Below are positions 37,283 to 51,000 of a stretch of 64,000 nucleotides of DNA, in pieces. Under the pieces are notes generated by a model that did no database searches, was not told the DNA's origin, and saw only the letters and a program-made list of their open reading frames with translations. The DNA is from Rhytidiadelphus loreus (taxonomy: Eukaryota > Streptophyta > Bryopsida > Hypnales > Hylocomiaceae): contig OX344763.1 of NCBI GenBank assembly GCA_947034895.1, forward strand, positions 81,425,093-81,489,092, given 5' to 3'. The translations under genes and the position numbers were made by a program. Every line of letters starts with the position of its first letter. Within the stretch, counting starts at the first letter, position 1.

Positions 37283-39532
37283 ACCCTAGGCAAGAATAAG
37301 AAAAATGGAATAAGCCATGCCGTGTATTTAAAAGCGCATAAATCCCGAACTCATGAAATTTGAACGTGAAAGAGTGAAAACAATTTAATGTCCAAGTTGC
37401 AAATGGCCTAAGCTCTTGCAATTAGGAAAAGAATATATGATTTGTGAAATTGTGTGGAACTTTCGGCAAGAATAAGAAAAATGGAATAAGCCATGCCCTG
37501 TATTTAAAAGCGCATGAATCCCGAACTCATGAAATTTGAACGTGAAAGAGTGAAAACAATTTAATGTCCAAGTTGCAAATGGCCTAAGCTCTTGCAATTA
37601 CGAAAAGAATATATGATTTGTGAAATTGTGAGGAACCCTAGGCAAGAATAAGAAAAATGGAATAAGCCATGCCGTGTATTTAAAAGCGCATGAATCCCGA
37701 ACTCATGAAATTTGAACGTGAAAGAGTGAAAACAATTTAATGTCCAAGTTGCAAATGGCCTAAGCTCTTGCAATTAGGAAAAGAATATATGATTTGTGAA
37801 ATTGTGTGGAACTTTCGGCAAGAATAAGAAAAATGGAATAAGCCATGCCCTGTATTTAAAAGCGCATGAATCCCGAACTCATGAAATTTGAACGTGAAAG
37901 AGTGAAAACAATTTAATGTCCAAGTTGCAAATGGCCTAAGCTCTTGCAATTAGGAAAAGAATATATGATTTGTGAAATTGTGTGGACCTTTCGGCAAGAA
38001 TAGAAAAATGGAATAAGCCATGCCGTGTATTTAAAAGCGCATGAATCCCGAACTCATGAAATTTGAACGTGAAAGAGTGAAAACAATTTAATGTCCAAGT
38101 TGCAAATGGCCTAAGCTCTTGCAATTAGGAAAAGAATATATGATTTGTGAAATTGTGAGGAACCCTAGGCAAGAATAAGAAAAATGGAATAAGCCATGCC
38201 CTGTATTTAAAAGCGCATGAATCCCGAACTCATGAAATTTGAACGTAAAAGAGTGAAAACAATTTAATGTCCAAGTTGCAAATGGCCTAAGCTCTTGCAA
38301 TTAGGAAAAGAATATATGATTTGTGAAATTGTGAGGAACCCTAGGCAAGAATAAGAAAAATGGAATAAGCCATGCCCTGTATTTAAAAGCGCATGAATCC
38401 CGAACTCATGAAATTTGAACGTGAAAGAGTGAAAACAATTTAATGTCCAAGTTGCAAATGGCCTAAGCTCTTGCAATTAGGAAAAGAATATATGATTTGT
38501 GAAATTGTGTGGAACTTTCGGCAAGAATAAGAAAAATGGAATAAGCCATGCCCTGTATTTAAAAGCGCATGAATCCCGAACTCATGAAATTTGAACGTGA
38601 AAGAGTGAAAACAATTTAATGTCCAAGTTGCAAATGGCCTAAGCTCTTGCAATTAGGAAAAGAATATATGATTTGTGAAATTGTGTGGAACCCTAGGCAA
38701 GAATAAGAAAAATGGAATAAGCCATGCCGTGTATTTAAAAGCGCATAAATCCCGAACTCATGAAATTTGAACGTGAAAGAGTGAAAACAATTTAATGTCC
38801 AAGTTGCAAATGGCCTAAGCTCTTGCAATTAGGAAAAGAATATATGATTTGTGAAATTGTGTGGAACTTTCGGCAAGAATAAGAAAAATGGAATAAGCCA
38901 TGCCCTGTATTTAAAAGCGCATGAATCCCGAACTCATGAAATTTGAACGTGAAAGAGTGAAAACAATTTAATGTCCAAGTTGCAAATGGCCTAAGCTCTT
39001 GCAATTAGGAAAAGAATATATGATTTGTGAAATTGTGAGGAACCCTAGGCAAGAATAAGAAAAATGGAATAAGCCATGCCGTGTATTTAAAAGCGCATGA
39101 ATCCCGAACTCATGAAATTTGAACGTGAAAGAGTGAAAACAATTTAATGTCGAAGTTGCAAATGGCCTAAGCTCTTGCAATTAGGAAAAGAATATATGAT
39201 TTGTGAAATTGTGAGGAACCCTAGGCAAGAATAAGAAAAATGGAATAAGCCATGCCGTGTATTTAAAAGCGCATGAATCCCGAACTCATGAAATTTGAAC
39301 GTGAAAGAGTGAAAACAATTTAATGTCGAAGTTGCAAATGGCCTAAGCTCTTGCAATTAGGAAAAGAATATATGATTTGTGAAATTGTGAGGAACCCTAG
39401 GCAAGAATAAGAAAAATGGAATAAGCCATGCCGTGTATTTAAAAGCGCATGAATCCCGAACTCATGAAATTTGAACGTGAAAGAGTGAAAACAATTTAAT
39501 GTCCAAGTTGCAAATGGCCTAAGCTCTTGCAA
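37209..39532 (+). repeat. 8-monomer (1,407-bp-offset) repeat and single-monomer amplification
   Basis: The CCGTG/CATAAAT C-type unit in the 37.2-37.4 kb region and the following F-type unit recur 1,407 bp to the right (8 monomers, one 175 bp). GTAAAAG near 38,245 keeps the same module order as in the preceding 7-mer, with one monomer gained. Three consecutive, nearly identical CCGTG C-type units follow at about 38,968-39,532. Two of the junctions between them carry the rare AATGTCGAAG variant (near 39,150 and 39,326), a local 176-bp monomer amplification. The same GTCGAAG variant occurs once more near 32,996. Confidence 0.75.
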
Positions 39533-40974
39533 TTAGGAAAAGAATATATGATTTGTGAAATTGTGAGGAACCCTAGGCAAGAATAAGAAAAATGGAATAA
39601 GCCATGCCCTGTATTTAAAAGCGCATGAATCCCGAACTCATGAAATTTGAACGTGAAAGAGTGAAAACAATTTAATGTCCAAGTTGCAAATGGCCTAAGC
39701 TCTTGCAATTAGGAAAAGAATATATGATTTGTGAAATTGTGTGGAACTTTCGGCATGAATAAGAAAAATGGAATAAGCCATGCCCTGTATTTAAAAGCGC
39801 ATGAATCCCGAACTCATGAAATTTGAACGTGAAAGAGTGAAAACAATTTAATGTCCAAGTTGCAAATGGCCTAAGCTCTTGCAATTAGGAAAAGAATATA
39901 TGATTTGTGAAATTGTGAGGAACCCTAGGCAAGAATAAGAAAAATGGAATAAGCCATGCCCTGTATTTAAAAGCGCATGAATCCCGAACTCATGAAATTT
40001 GAACGTGAAAGAGTGAAAACAATTTAATGTCCAAGTTGCAAATGGCCTAAGCTCTTGCAATTAGGAAAAGAATATATGATTTGTGAAATTGTGTGGAACT
40101 TTCGGCATGAATAAGAAAAATGGAATAAGCCATGCCCTGTATTTAAAAGCGCATGAATCCCGAACTCATGAAATTTGAACGTGAAAGAGTGAAAACAATT
40201 TAATGTCCAAGTTGCAAATGGCCTAAGCTCTTGCAATTAAGAAAAGAATATATGATTTGTGAAATTGTGTGGAACCCTAGGCAAGAATAAGAAAAATGGA
40301 ATAAGCCATGCCGTGTATTTAAAAGCGCATGAATCCCGAACTCATGAAATTTGAACGTGAAAGAGTGAAAACAATTTAATGTCCAAGTTGCAAATGGCCT
40401 AAGCTCTTGCAATTAGGAAAAGAATATATGATTTGTGAAATTGTGTGGAATCCTAGGCAAGAATAAGAAAAATGGAATAAGCCATGCCCTGTATTTAAAA
40501 GCGCATGAATCCCGAACTCATGAAATTTGAACGTGAAAGAGTGAAAACAATTTAATGTCCAAGTTGCAAATGGCCGAAGCTCTTGCAATTAGGAAAAGAA
40601 TATATGATTTGTGAAATTGTGAGGAACCCTAGGCAAGAATAAGAAAAATGGAATAAGCCATGCCGTGTATTTAAAAGCGCATGAATCCCGAACTCATGAA
40701 ATTTGAACGTGAAAGAGTGAAAACAATTTAATGTCCAAGTTGCAAATGGCCTAAGCTCTTGCAATTAGGAAAAGAATATATGATTTGTGAAATTGTGTGG
40801 AACTTTCGGCATGAATAAGAAAAATGGAATAAGCCATGCCCTGTATTTAAAAGCGCATGAATCCCGAACTCATGAAATTTGAACGTGAAAGAGTGAAAAC
40901 AATTTAATGTCCAAGTTGCAAATGGCCTAAGCTCTTGCAATTAGGAAAAGAATATATGATTTGTGAAATTGTGT

Positions 40975-42905
40975 GGAACTTTCGGCAAGAATAGAAAAAT
41001 GGAATAAGCCATGCCCTGTATTTAAAAGCGCATGAATCCCGAACTCATGAAATTTGAACGTGAAAGAGTGAAAACAATTTAATGTCCAAGTTGCAAATGG
41101 CCTAAGCTCTTGCAATTAGGAAAAGAATATATGATTTGTGAAATTGTGAGGAACCCTAGGCAAGAATAAGAAAAATGGAATAAGCCATGCCCTGTATTTA
41201 AAAGCGCATGAATCCCGAACTCATGAAATTTGAACGTGAAAGAGTGAAAACAATTTAATGTCCAAGTTGCAAATGGCCGAAGCTCTTGCAATTAGGAAAA
41301 GAATATATGATTTGTGAAATTGTGTGGAACTTTCGGCAAGAATAGAAAAATGGAATAAGCCATGCCCTGTATTTAAAAGCGCATGAATCCCGAACTCATG
41401 AAATTTGAACGTGAAAGAGTGAAAACAATTTAATGTCCAAGTTGCAAATGGCCTAAGCTCTTGCAATTAGGAAAAGAATATATGATTTGTGAAATTGTGA
41501 GGAACCCTAGGCAAGAATAAGAAAAATGGAATAAGCCATGCCCTGTATTTAAAAGCGCATGAATCCCGAACTCATGAAATTTGAACGTGAAAGAGTGAAA
41601 ACAATTTAATGTCCAAGTTGCAAATGGCCGAAGCTCTTGCAATTAGGAAAAGAATATATGATTTGTGAAATTGTGTGGAACTTTCGGCAAGAATAGAAAA
41701 ATGGAATAAGCCATGCCCTGTATTTAAAAGCGCATGAATCCCGAACTCATGAAATTTGAACGTGAAAGAGTGAAAACAATTTAATGTCCAAGTTGCAAAT
41801 GGCCTAAGCTCTTGCAATTAGGAAAAGAATATATGATTTGTGAAATTGTGAGGAACCCTAGGCAAGAATAAGAAAAATGGAATAAGCCATGCCCTGTATT
41901 TAAAAGCGCATGAATCCCGAACTCATGAAATTTGAACGTGAAAGAGTGAAAACAATTTAATGTCCAAGTTGCAGATGGCCTAAGCTCTTGCAATTAGGAA
42001 AAGAATATATGATTTGTGAAATTGTGTGGAACTTTCGGCATGAATAAGAAAAATGGAATAAGCCATGCCCTGTATTTAAAAGCGCATGAATCCCGAACTC
42101 ATGAAATTTGAACGTGAAAGAGTGAAAACAATTTAATGTCCAAGTTGCAAATGGCCGAAGCTCTTGCAATTAGGAAAAGAATATATGATTAGTGAAATTG
42201 TGTGGAACTTTCGGCAAGAATAGAAAAATGGAATAAGCCATGCCCTGTATTTAAAAGCGCATGAATCCCGAACTCATGAAATTTGAACGTGAAAGAGTGA
42301 AAACAATTTAATGTCCAAGTTGCAAATGGCCTAAGCTCTTGCAATTAGGAAAAGAATATATGATTTGTGAAATTGTGAGGAACCCTAGGCAAGAATAAGA
42401 AAAATGGAATAAGCCATGCCCTGTATTTAAAAGCGCATGAATCCCGAACTCCTGAAATTTGAACGTGAAAGAGTGAAAACAATTTAATGTCCAAGTTGCA
42501 AATGGCCGAAGCTCTTGCAATTAGGAAAAGAATATATGATTTGTGAAATTGTGTGGAACTTTCGGCAAGAATAGAAAAATGGAATAAGCCATGCCCTGTA
42601 TTTAAAAGCGCATGAATCCCGAACTCATGAAATTTGAACGTGAAAGAGTGAAAACAATTTAATGTCCAAGTTGCAAATGGCCTAAGCTCTTGCAATTAGG
42701 AAAAGAATATATGATTTGTGAAATTGTGAGGAACCCTAGGCAAGAATAAGAAAAATGGAATAAGCCATGCCCTGTATTTAAAAGCGCATGAATCCCGAAC
42801 TCATGAAATTTGAACGTGAAAGAGTGAAAACAATTTAATGTCCAAGTTGCAAATGGCCTAAGCTCTTGCAATTAGGAAAAGAATATATGATTTGTGAAAT
42901 TGTGT
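40975..42905 (+). repeat. 351-bp dimeric higher-order repeat (175 + 176), ~5 copies, interrupted
   Basis: An F-type 175-bp unit (AATAGAAAAATGG) alternates with a C-type 176-bp unit (GTGAGG/CCCTAGG, usually preceded or followed by CCGAAG), a 351-bp period. Three copies lie left of about 42,030 and two right of about 42,205. They are separated by a single F-type unit with the GGCATGAATAAG head. Single private changes, such as GCAGATGG near 41,973, GATTAGTGAAA near 42,188 and AACTCCTGAAA near 42,448, show the copies have begun to diverge. In combination 175 + 176 is a multiple of 3, so longer open frames (to 116 codons) appear here by chance. Confidence 0.85.
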
Positions 42906-45900
42906 GGAACTTTCGGCATGAATAAGAAAAATGGAATAAGCCATGCCCTGTATTTAAAAGCGCATGAATCCCGAACTCATGAAATTTGAACGTGAAAGAG
43001 TGAAAACAATTTAATGTCCAAGTTGCAAATGGCCTAAGCTCTTGCAATTAAGAAAAGAATATATGATTTCTGAAATTGTGTGGAACCCTAGGCAAGAATA
43101 AGAAAAATTGAATAAGCCATGCCCTGTATTTAAAAGCGCATGAATCCCGAACTCATGAAATTTGAACGTGAAAGAGTGAAAACAATTTAATGTCCAAGTT
43201 GCAAATGGCCGAAGCTCTTGCAATTAAGAAAAGAATATATGATTTGTGAAATTGTGAGGAACCCTAGGCAAGAATAAGAAAAATGGAATAAGCCATGCCG
43301 TGTATTTAAAAGCGCATGAATCCCGAACTCATGAAATTTGAACGTGAAAGAGTGAAAACAATTTAATGTCCAAGTTGCAAATGGCCTAAGCTCTTGCAAT
43401 TAGGAAAAGAATATATGATTTGTGAAATTGTGAGGAACCCTAGGCAAGAATAAGAAAAATGGAATAAGCCATGCCCTGTATTTAAAAGCGCATGAATCCC
43501 GAACTCATGAAATTTGAACGTGAAAGAGTGAAAACAATTTAATGTCCAAGTTGCAAATGGCCGAAGCTCTTGCAATTAGGAAAAGAATATATGATTTGTG
43601 AAATTGTGAGGAACCCTAGGCAAGAATAAGAAAAATGGAATAAGCCATGCCGTGTATTTAAAAGCGCATGAATCCCGAACTCATGAAATTTGAACGTGAA
43701 AGAGTGAAAACAATTTAATGTCCAAGTTGCAAATGGCCTAAGCTCTTGCAATTAGGAAAAGAATATATGATTTGTGAAATTGTGAGGAACCCTAGGCAAG
43801 AATAAGAAAAATGGAATAAGCCATGCCCTGTATTTAAAAGCGCATGAATCCCGAACTCATGAAATTTGAACGTGAAAGAGTGAAAACAATTTAATGTCCA
43901 AGTTGCAAATGGCCTAAGCTCTTGCAATTAGGAAAAGAATATATGATTTGTGAAATTGTGTGGAACTTTCGGCATGAATAAGAAAAATGGAATAAGCCAT
44001 GCCCTGTATTTAAAAGCGCATGAATCCCGAACTCATGAAATTTGAACGTGAAAGAGTGAAAACAATTTAATGTCCAAGTTGCAAATGGCCTAAGCTCTTG
44101 CAATTAGGAAAAGAATATATGATTTGTGAAATTGTGTGGAACTTTCGGCAAGAATAGAAAAATGGAATAAGCCATGCCCTGTATTTAAAAGCGCATGAAT
44201 CCCGAACTCATGAAATTTGAACGTGAAAGAGTGAAAACAATTTAATGTCCAAGTTGCAAATGGCCTAAGCTCTTGCAATTAGGAAAAGAATATATGATTT
44301 GGGAAATTGTGTGGAACTTTCGGCAAGAATAAGAAAAATGGAATAAGCCATGCCCTGTATTTAAAAGCGCATGAATCCCGAACTCATGAAATTTGAACGT
44401 GAAAGAGTGAAAACAATTTAATGTCCAAGTTGCAAATGGCCTAAGCTCTTGCAATTAGGAAAAGAATATATGATTTGTGAAATTGTGTGGAACTTTCGGC
44501 AAGAATAAGAAAAATGGAATAAGCCATGCCCTGTATTTAAAAGCGCATGAATCCCGAACTCATGAAATTTGAACGTGAAAGAGTGAAAACAATTTAATGT
44601 CCAAGTTGCAAATGGCCGAAGCTCTTGCAATTAGGAAAAGAATATATGATTTGTGAAATTGTGAGGAACCCTAGGCAAGAATAAGAAAAATGGAATAAGC
44701 CATGCCCTGTATTTAAAAGCGCATGAATCCCGAACTCATGAAATTTGAACGTGAAAGAGTGAAAACAATTTAATGTCCAAGTTGCAAATGGCCTAAGCTC
44801 TTGCAATTAGGAAAAGAACATATGATTTGTGAAATTGTGAGGAACCCTAGGATAGAATAAAAAAAAATGGAATAAGCCATGCCCTGTATTTAAAAGCGCA
44901 TGAATCCCGAACTCATGAAATTTGAACGTGAAAGAGTGAAAACAATTTAATGTCCAAGTTGCAAATGGCCTAAGCTCTTCCAATTAGGAAAAGAATATAT
45001 GATTTGTGAAATTGTGTGGAATCCTAGGAAAGAATAAAAAAAAATGGAATAAGCCATGCCCTGTATTTAAAAGCGCATGAATCCCGAACTCATGAAATTT
45101 GAACGTGAAAGAGTGAAAACAATTTAATGTCCAAGTTGCAAATGGCCTAAGCTCTTGCAATTAGGAAAACAATATATGATTTGTGAAATCGTGTGGAATC
45201 CTAGGCAAGAATAAAAAAAAATGGAATAAGCCATGCCCTGTATTTAAAAGCGCATGAATCCCGAACTCATGAAATTTGAACGTGAAAGAGTGAAAACAAT
45301 TTAATGTCCAAGTTGCAAATGGCCTAAGCTCTTGCAATTAGGAAAAGAATATATGATTTGTGAAATTGTGTGGAACTTTCGGCAAGAATAAGAAAAATGG
45401 AATAAGCCATGCCCTGTATTTACAAGCGCATGAATCCCGAACTCATGAAATTTGAACGTGAAAGAGTGAAAACAATTTAATGTCCAAGTTGCAAATGGCC
45501 TAAGCTCTTGCAATTAGGAAAACAATATATGATTTGTGAAATTGTGTGGAACTTTCGGCAAGAATAAGAAAAATGGAATAAGCCATGCCCTGTATTTAAA
45601 AGCGCATGAATCCCGAACTCATGAAATTTGAACGTGAAAGAGTGAAAACAATTTAATGTCCAAGTTGCAAATGGCCTAAGCTCTTGCAATTAGGAAAAGA
45701 ATATATGATTTGTGAAATTGTGTGGAACTTTCGGCAAGAATAAGAAAAATGGAATAAGCCATGCCCTGTATTTAAAAGCGCATGAATCCCGAACTCATGA
45801 AATTTGAACGTGAAAGAGTGAAAACAATTTAATGTCCAAGTTGCAAATGGCCTAAGCTCTTGCAATTAGGAAAAGAACATATGATTTGTGAAATTGTGTG

Positions 45901-48030
45901 GAATCCTAGAAAAGAATAAAAAAAAATGGAATAAGCCATGCCCTGTATTTAAAAGCGCATGAATCCCGAACTCATGAAATTTGAACGTGAAAGAGTGAAA
46001 ACAATTTAATGTCCAAGTTGCAAATGGCCTAAGCTCTTGCAATTAGGAAAAGAATATATGATTTGTGAAATTGTGTGGAACTTTCGGCAAGAATAATAAA
46101 AATGGAATAAGCCATGCCCTGTATTTAAAAGCGCATGAATCCCGAACTCATGAAATTTGAACGTGAAAGAGTGAAAACAATTTAATGTCCAAGTTGCAAA
46201 TGGCCTAAGCTCTTGCAATTAGGAAAAGAATATATGATTTGTGAAATTGTGTGGAACTTTCGGCAAGAATAATAAAAATGGAATAAGCCATGCCCTGTAT
46301 TTAAAAGCGCATGAATCCCGAACTCATGAAATTTGAACGTGAAAGAGTGAAAACAATTTAATGTCCAAGTTGCAAATGGCCTAAGCTCTTGCAATTAGGA
46401 AAAGAACATATGATTTGTGAAATTGTGTGGAATCCTAGGAAAGAATAAAAAAAAATGGAATAAGCCATGCCCTGTATTTAAAAGCGCATGAATCCCGAAC
46501 TCATGAAATTTGAACGTGAAAGAGTGAAAACAATTTAATGTCCAAGTTGCAAATGGCCTAAGCTCTTGCAATTAGGAAAAGAATATATGATTTGTGAAAT
46601 TGTGTGGAATCCTAGGAAAGAATAAAAAAAAATGGAATAAGCCATGCCCTGTATTTAAAAGCGCATGAATCCCGAACTCATGAAATTTGAACGTGAAAGA
46701 GTGAAAACAATTTAATGTCCAAGTTGCAAATGGCCTAAGCTCTTCCAATTAGGAAAAGAATATATGATTTGTGAAATTGTGTGGAATCCTAGGAAAGAAT
46801 AAAAAAAAATGGAATAAGCCATGCCCTGTATTTAAAAGCGCATGAATCCCGAACTCATGAAATTTGAACGTGAAAGAGTGAAAACAATTTAATGTCCAAG
46901 TTGCAAATGGCCTAAGCTCTTGCAATTAGGAAAAGAATATATGATTTGTGAAATTGTGTGGAATCCTAGGAAAGAATAAAAAAAAATGGAATAAGCCATG
47001 CCCTGTATTTAAAAGCGCATGAATCCCGAACTCATGAAGTTTGAACGTGAAAGAGTGAAAACAATTTAATGTCCAAGTTGCAAATGGCCTAAGCTCTTCC
47101 AATTAGGAAAAGAATATATGATTTGTGAAATTGTGTGGAATCCTAGGAAAGAATAAAAAAAAATGGAATAAGCCATGCCCTGTATTTAAAAGCGCATGAA
47201 TCCCGAACTCATGAAATTTGAACGTGAAAGAGTGAAAACAATTTAATGTCCAAGTTGCAAATGGCCTAAGCTCTTGCAATTAGGAAAAGAATATATGATT
47301 TGTGAAATTGTGTGGAACTTTCGGCAAGAATAATAAAAATGGAATAAGCCATGCCCTGTATTTAAAAGCGCATGAATCCCGAACTCATGAAATTTGAACG
47401 TGAAAGAGTGAAAACAATTTAATGTCCAAGTTGCAAATGGCCTAAGCTCTTGCAATTAGGAAAACAATATATGATTTGTGAAATTGTGTGGAACTTTCGG
47501 CAAGAATAAGAAAAATGGAATAAGCCATGCCCTGTATTTAAAAGCGCATGAATCCCGAACTCATGAAATTTGAACGTGAAAGAGTGAAAACAATTTAATG
47601 TCCAAGTTGCAAATGGCCTAAGCTCTTGCAATTAGGAAAAGAATATATGATTTGTGAAATTGTGTGGAACTTTCGGCAAGAATAAGAAAAATGGAATAAG
47701 CCATGCCCTGTATTTAAAAGCGCATGAATCCCGAACTCATGAAATTTGAACGTGAAAGAGTGAAAACAATTTAATGTCCAAGTTGCAAATGGCCTAAGCT
47801 CTTGCAATTAGGAAAAGAACATATGATTTGTGAAATTGTGTGGAATCCTAGGAAAGAATAAAAAAAAATGGAATAAGCCATGCCCTGTATTTAAAAGCGC
47901 ATGAATCCCGAACTCATGAAATTTGAACGTGAAAGAGTGAAAACAATTTAATGTCCAAGTTGCAAATGGCCTAAGCTCTTCCAATTAGGAAAAGAATATA
48001 TGATTTGTGAAATTGTGTGGAATCCTAGGA

Positions 48031-51000
48031 AAGAATAAAAAAAAATGGAATAAGCCATGCCCTGTATTTAAAAGCGCATGAATCCCGAACTCATGAAATT
48101 TGAACGTGAAAGAGTGAAAACAATTTAATGTCCAAGTTGCAAATGGCCTAAGCTCTTGCAATTAGGAAAAGAATATATGATTTGTGAAATCGTGTGGAAT
48201 CCTAGGCAAGAATAAAAAAAAATGGAATAAGCCATGCCCTGTATTTAAAAGCGCATGAATCCCGAACTCATGAAATTTGAACGTGAAAGAGTGAAAACAA
48301 TTTAATCTCCAAGTTGCAAATGGCCTAAGCTCTTGCAATTAGGAAAACAATATATGATTTGTGAAATCGTGTGGAATCCTAGGCAAGAATAAAAAAAAAT
48401 GGAATAAGCCATGCCCTGTATTTAAAAGCGCATGAATCCCGAACTCATGAAATTTGAACGTGAAAGAGTGAAAACAATTTAATGTCCAAGTTGCAAATGG
48501 CCTAAGCTCTTGCAATTAGGAAAACAATATATGATTTGTGAAATCGTGTGGAATCCTAGGCAAGAATAAAAAAAAATGGAATAAGCCATGCCCTGTATTT
48601 AAAAGCGCATGAATCCCGAACTCATGAAATTTGAACGTGAAAGAGTGAAAACAATTTAATGTCCAAGTTGCAAATGGCCTAAGCTCTTCCAATTAGGAAA
48701 AGAATATATGATTTGTGAAATTGTGTGAAATCCTAGGAAAGAATAAAAAAAAATGGAATAAGCCATGCCCTGTATTTAAAAGCGCATGAATCCCGAACTC
48801 ATGAAATTTGAACGTGAAAGAGTGAAAACAATTTAATGTCCAAGTTGCAAATGGCCTAAGCTCTTGCAATTAGGAAAACAATATATGATTTGTGAAATCG
48901 TGTGGAATCCTAGGCAAGAATAAAAAAAAATGGAATAAGCCATGCCCTGTATTTAAAAGCGCATGAATCCCGAACTCATGAAATTTGAACGTGAAAGAGT
49001 GAAAACAATTTAATGTCCAAGTTGCAAATGGCCTAAGCTCTTCCAATTAGGAAAAGAATATATGATTTGTGAAATTGTGTGAAATCCTAGGAAAGAATAA
49101 AAAAAAATGGAATAAGCCATGCCCTGTATTTAAAAGCGCATGAATCCCGAACTCATGAAATTTGAACGTGAAAGAGTGAAAACAATTTAATGTCCAAGTT
49201 GCAAATGGCCTAAGCTCTTGCAATTAGGAAAAGAATATATGATTTGTGAAATTGTGTGGAACTTTCGGCAAGAATAAGAAAAATGGAATAAGCCATGCCC
49301 TGTATTTAAAAGCGCATGAATCCCGAACTCATGAAATTTGAACGTGAAAGAGTGAAAACAATTTAATGTCCAAGTTGCAAATGGCCTAAGCTCTTGCAAT
49401 TAGGAAAAGAATATATGATTTGTGAAATTGTGTGGAACTTTCGGCAAGAATAATAAAAATGGAATAAGCCATGCCCTGTATTTAAAAGCGCATGAATCCC
49501 GAACTCATGAAATTTGAACGTGAAAGAGTGAAAACAATTTAATGTCCAAGTTGCAAATGGCCTAAGCTCTTGCAATTAGGAAAACAATATATGATTTGTG
49601 AAATCGTGTGGAATCCTAGGCAAGAATAAAAAAAAATGGAATAAGCCATGCCCTGTATTTAAAAGCGCATGAATCCCGAACTCATGAAATTTGAACGTGA
49701 AAGAGTGAAAACAATTTAATGTCCAAGTTGCAAATGGCCTAAGCTCTTCCAATTAGGAAAAGAATATATGATTTGTGAAATTGTGTGGAATCCTAGGAAA
49801 GAATAAAAAAAAATGGAATAAGCCATGCCCTGTATTTAAAAGCGCATGAATCCCGAACTCATGAAATTTGAACGTGAAAGAGTGAAAACAATTTAATGTC
49901 CAAGTTGCAAATGGCCTAAGCTCTTGCAATTAGGAAAACAATATATGATTTGTGAAATCGTGTGGAATCCTAGGCAAGAATAAAAAAAAATGGAATAAGC
50001 CATGCCCTGTATTTAAAAGCGCATGAATCCCGAACTCATGAAATTTGAACGTGAAAGAGTGAAAACAATTTAATGTCCAAGTTGCAAATGGCCTAAGCTC
50101 TTGCAATTAGGAAAAGAATATATGATTTGTGAAATTGTGTGGAACTTTCGGCAAGAATAATAAAAATGGAATAAGCCATGCCCTGTATTTAAAAGCGCAT
50201 GAATCCCGAACTCATGAAATTTGAACGTGAAAGAGTGAAAACAATTTAATCTCCAAGTTGCAAATGGCCTAAGCTCTTGCAATTAGGAAAACAATATATG
50301 ATTTGTGAAATCGTGTGGAATCCTAGGCAAGAATAAAAAAAAATGGAATAAGCCATGCCCTGTATTTAAAAGCGCATGAATCCCGAACTCATGAAATTTG
50401 AACGTGAAAGAGTGAAAACAATTTAATGTCCAAGTTGCAAATGGCCTAAGCTCTTGCAATTAGGAAAAGAATATATGATTTGTGAAATCGTGTGGAATCC
50501 TAGGCAAGAATAAAAAAAAATGGAATAAGCCATGCCCTGTATTTAAAAGCGCATGAATCCCGAACTCATGAAATTTGAACGTGAAAGAGTGAAAACAATT
50601 TAATCTCCAAGTTGCAAATGGCCTAAGCTCTTGCAATTAGGAAAACAATATATGATTTGTGAAATCGTGTGGAATCCTAGGCAAGAATAAAAAAAAATGG
50701 AATAAGCCATGCCCTGTATTTAAAAGCGCATGAATCCCGAACTCATGAAATTTGAACGTGAAAGAGTGAAAACAATTTAATGTCCAAGTTGCAAATGGCC
50801 TAAGCTCTTGCAATTAGGAAAACAATATATGATTTGTGAAATCGTGTGGAATCCTAGGCAAGAATAAAAAAAAATGGAATAAGCCATGCCCTGTATTTAA
50901 AAGCGCATGAATCCCGAACTCATGAAATTTGAACGTGAAAGAGTGAAAACAATTTAATGTCCAAGTTGCAAATGGCCTAAGCTCTTCCAATTAGGAAAAG

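Larger units (their letters stand above)
7668..44806 (+). repeat. Satellite domain II (mixed 175/176-bp units, nested duplications)
   Basis: About 211 monomers. This domain holds about 35 of the 37 one-base-short (175-bp) units, in which the A-run reads AATAGAAAAATGG. Recurrent tracer variants are GTAAAAG (position 85; near 8,530, 9,234, 11,871, 12,575, 15,388, 23,303, 25,060, 26,287, 28,398, 30,156, 32,090, 35,079, 36,310 and 38,245, absent further right), CCGTG (position 39), CATAAAT (position 57), GCGATG (position 33), GGACCTTTCGG heads, and GGCATGAATAAG heads from about 39.7 kb on. These recur in blocks, showing that the domain grew by repeated segmental duplication. A single 177-bp unit lies near 33,780. 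Confidence 0.8.
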
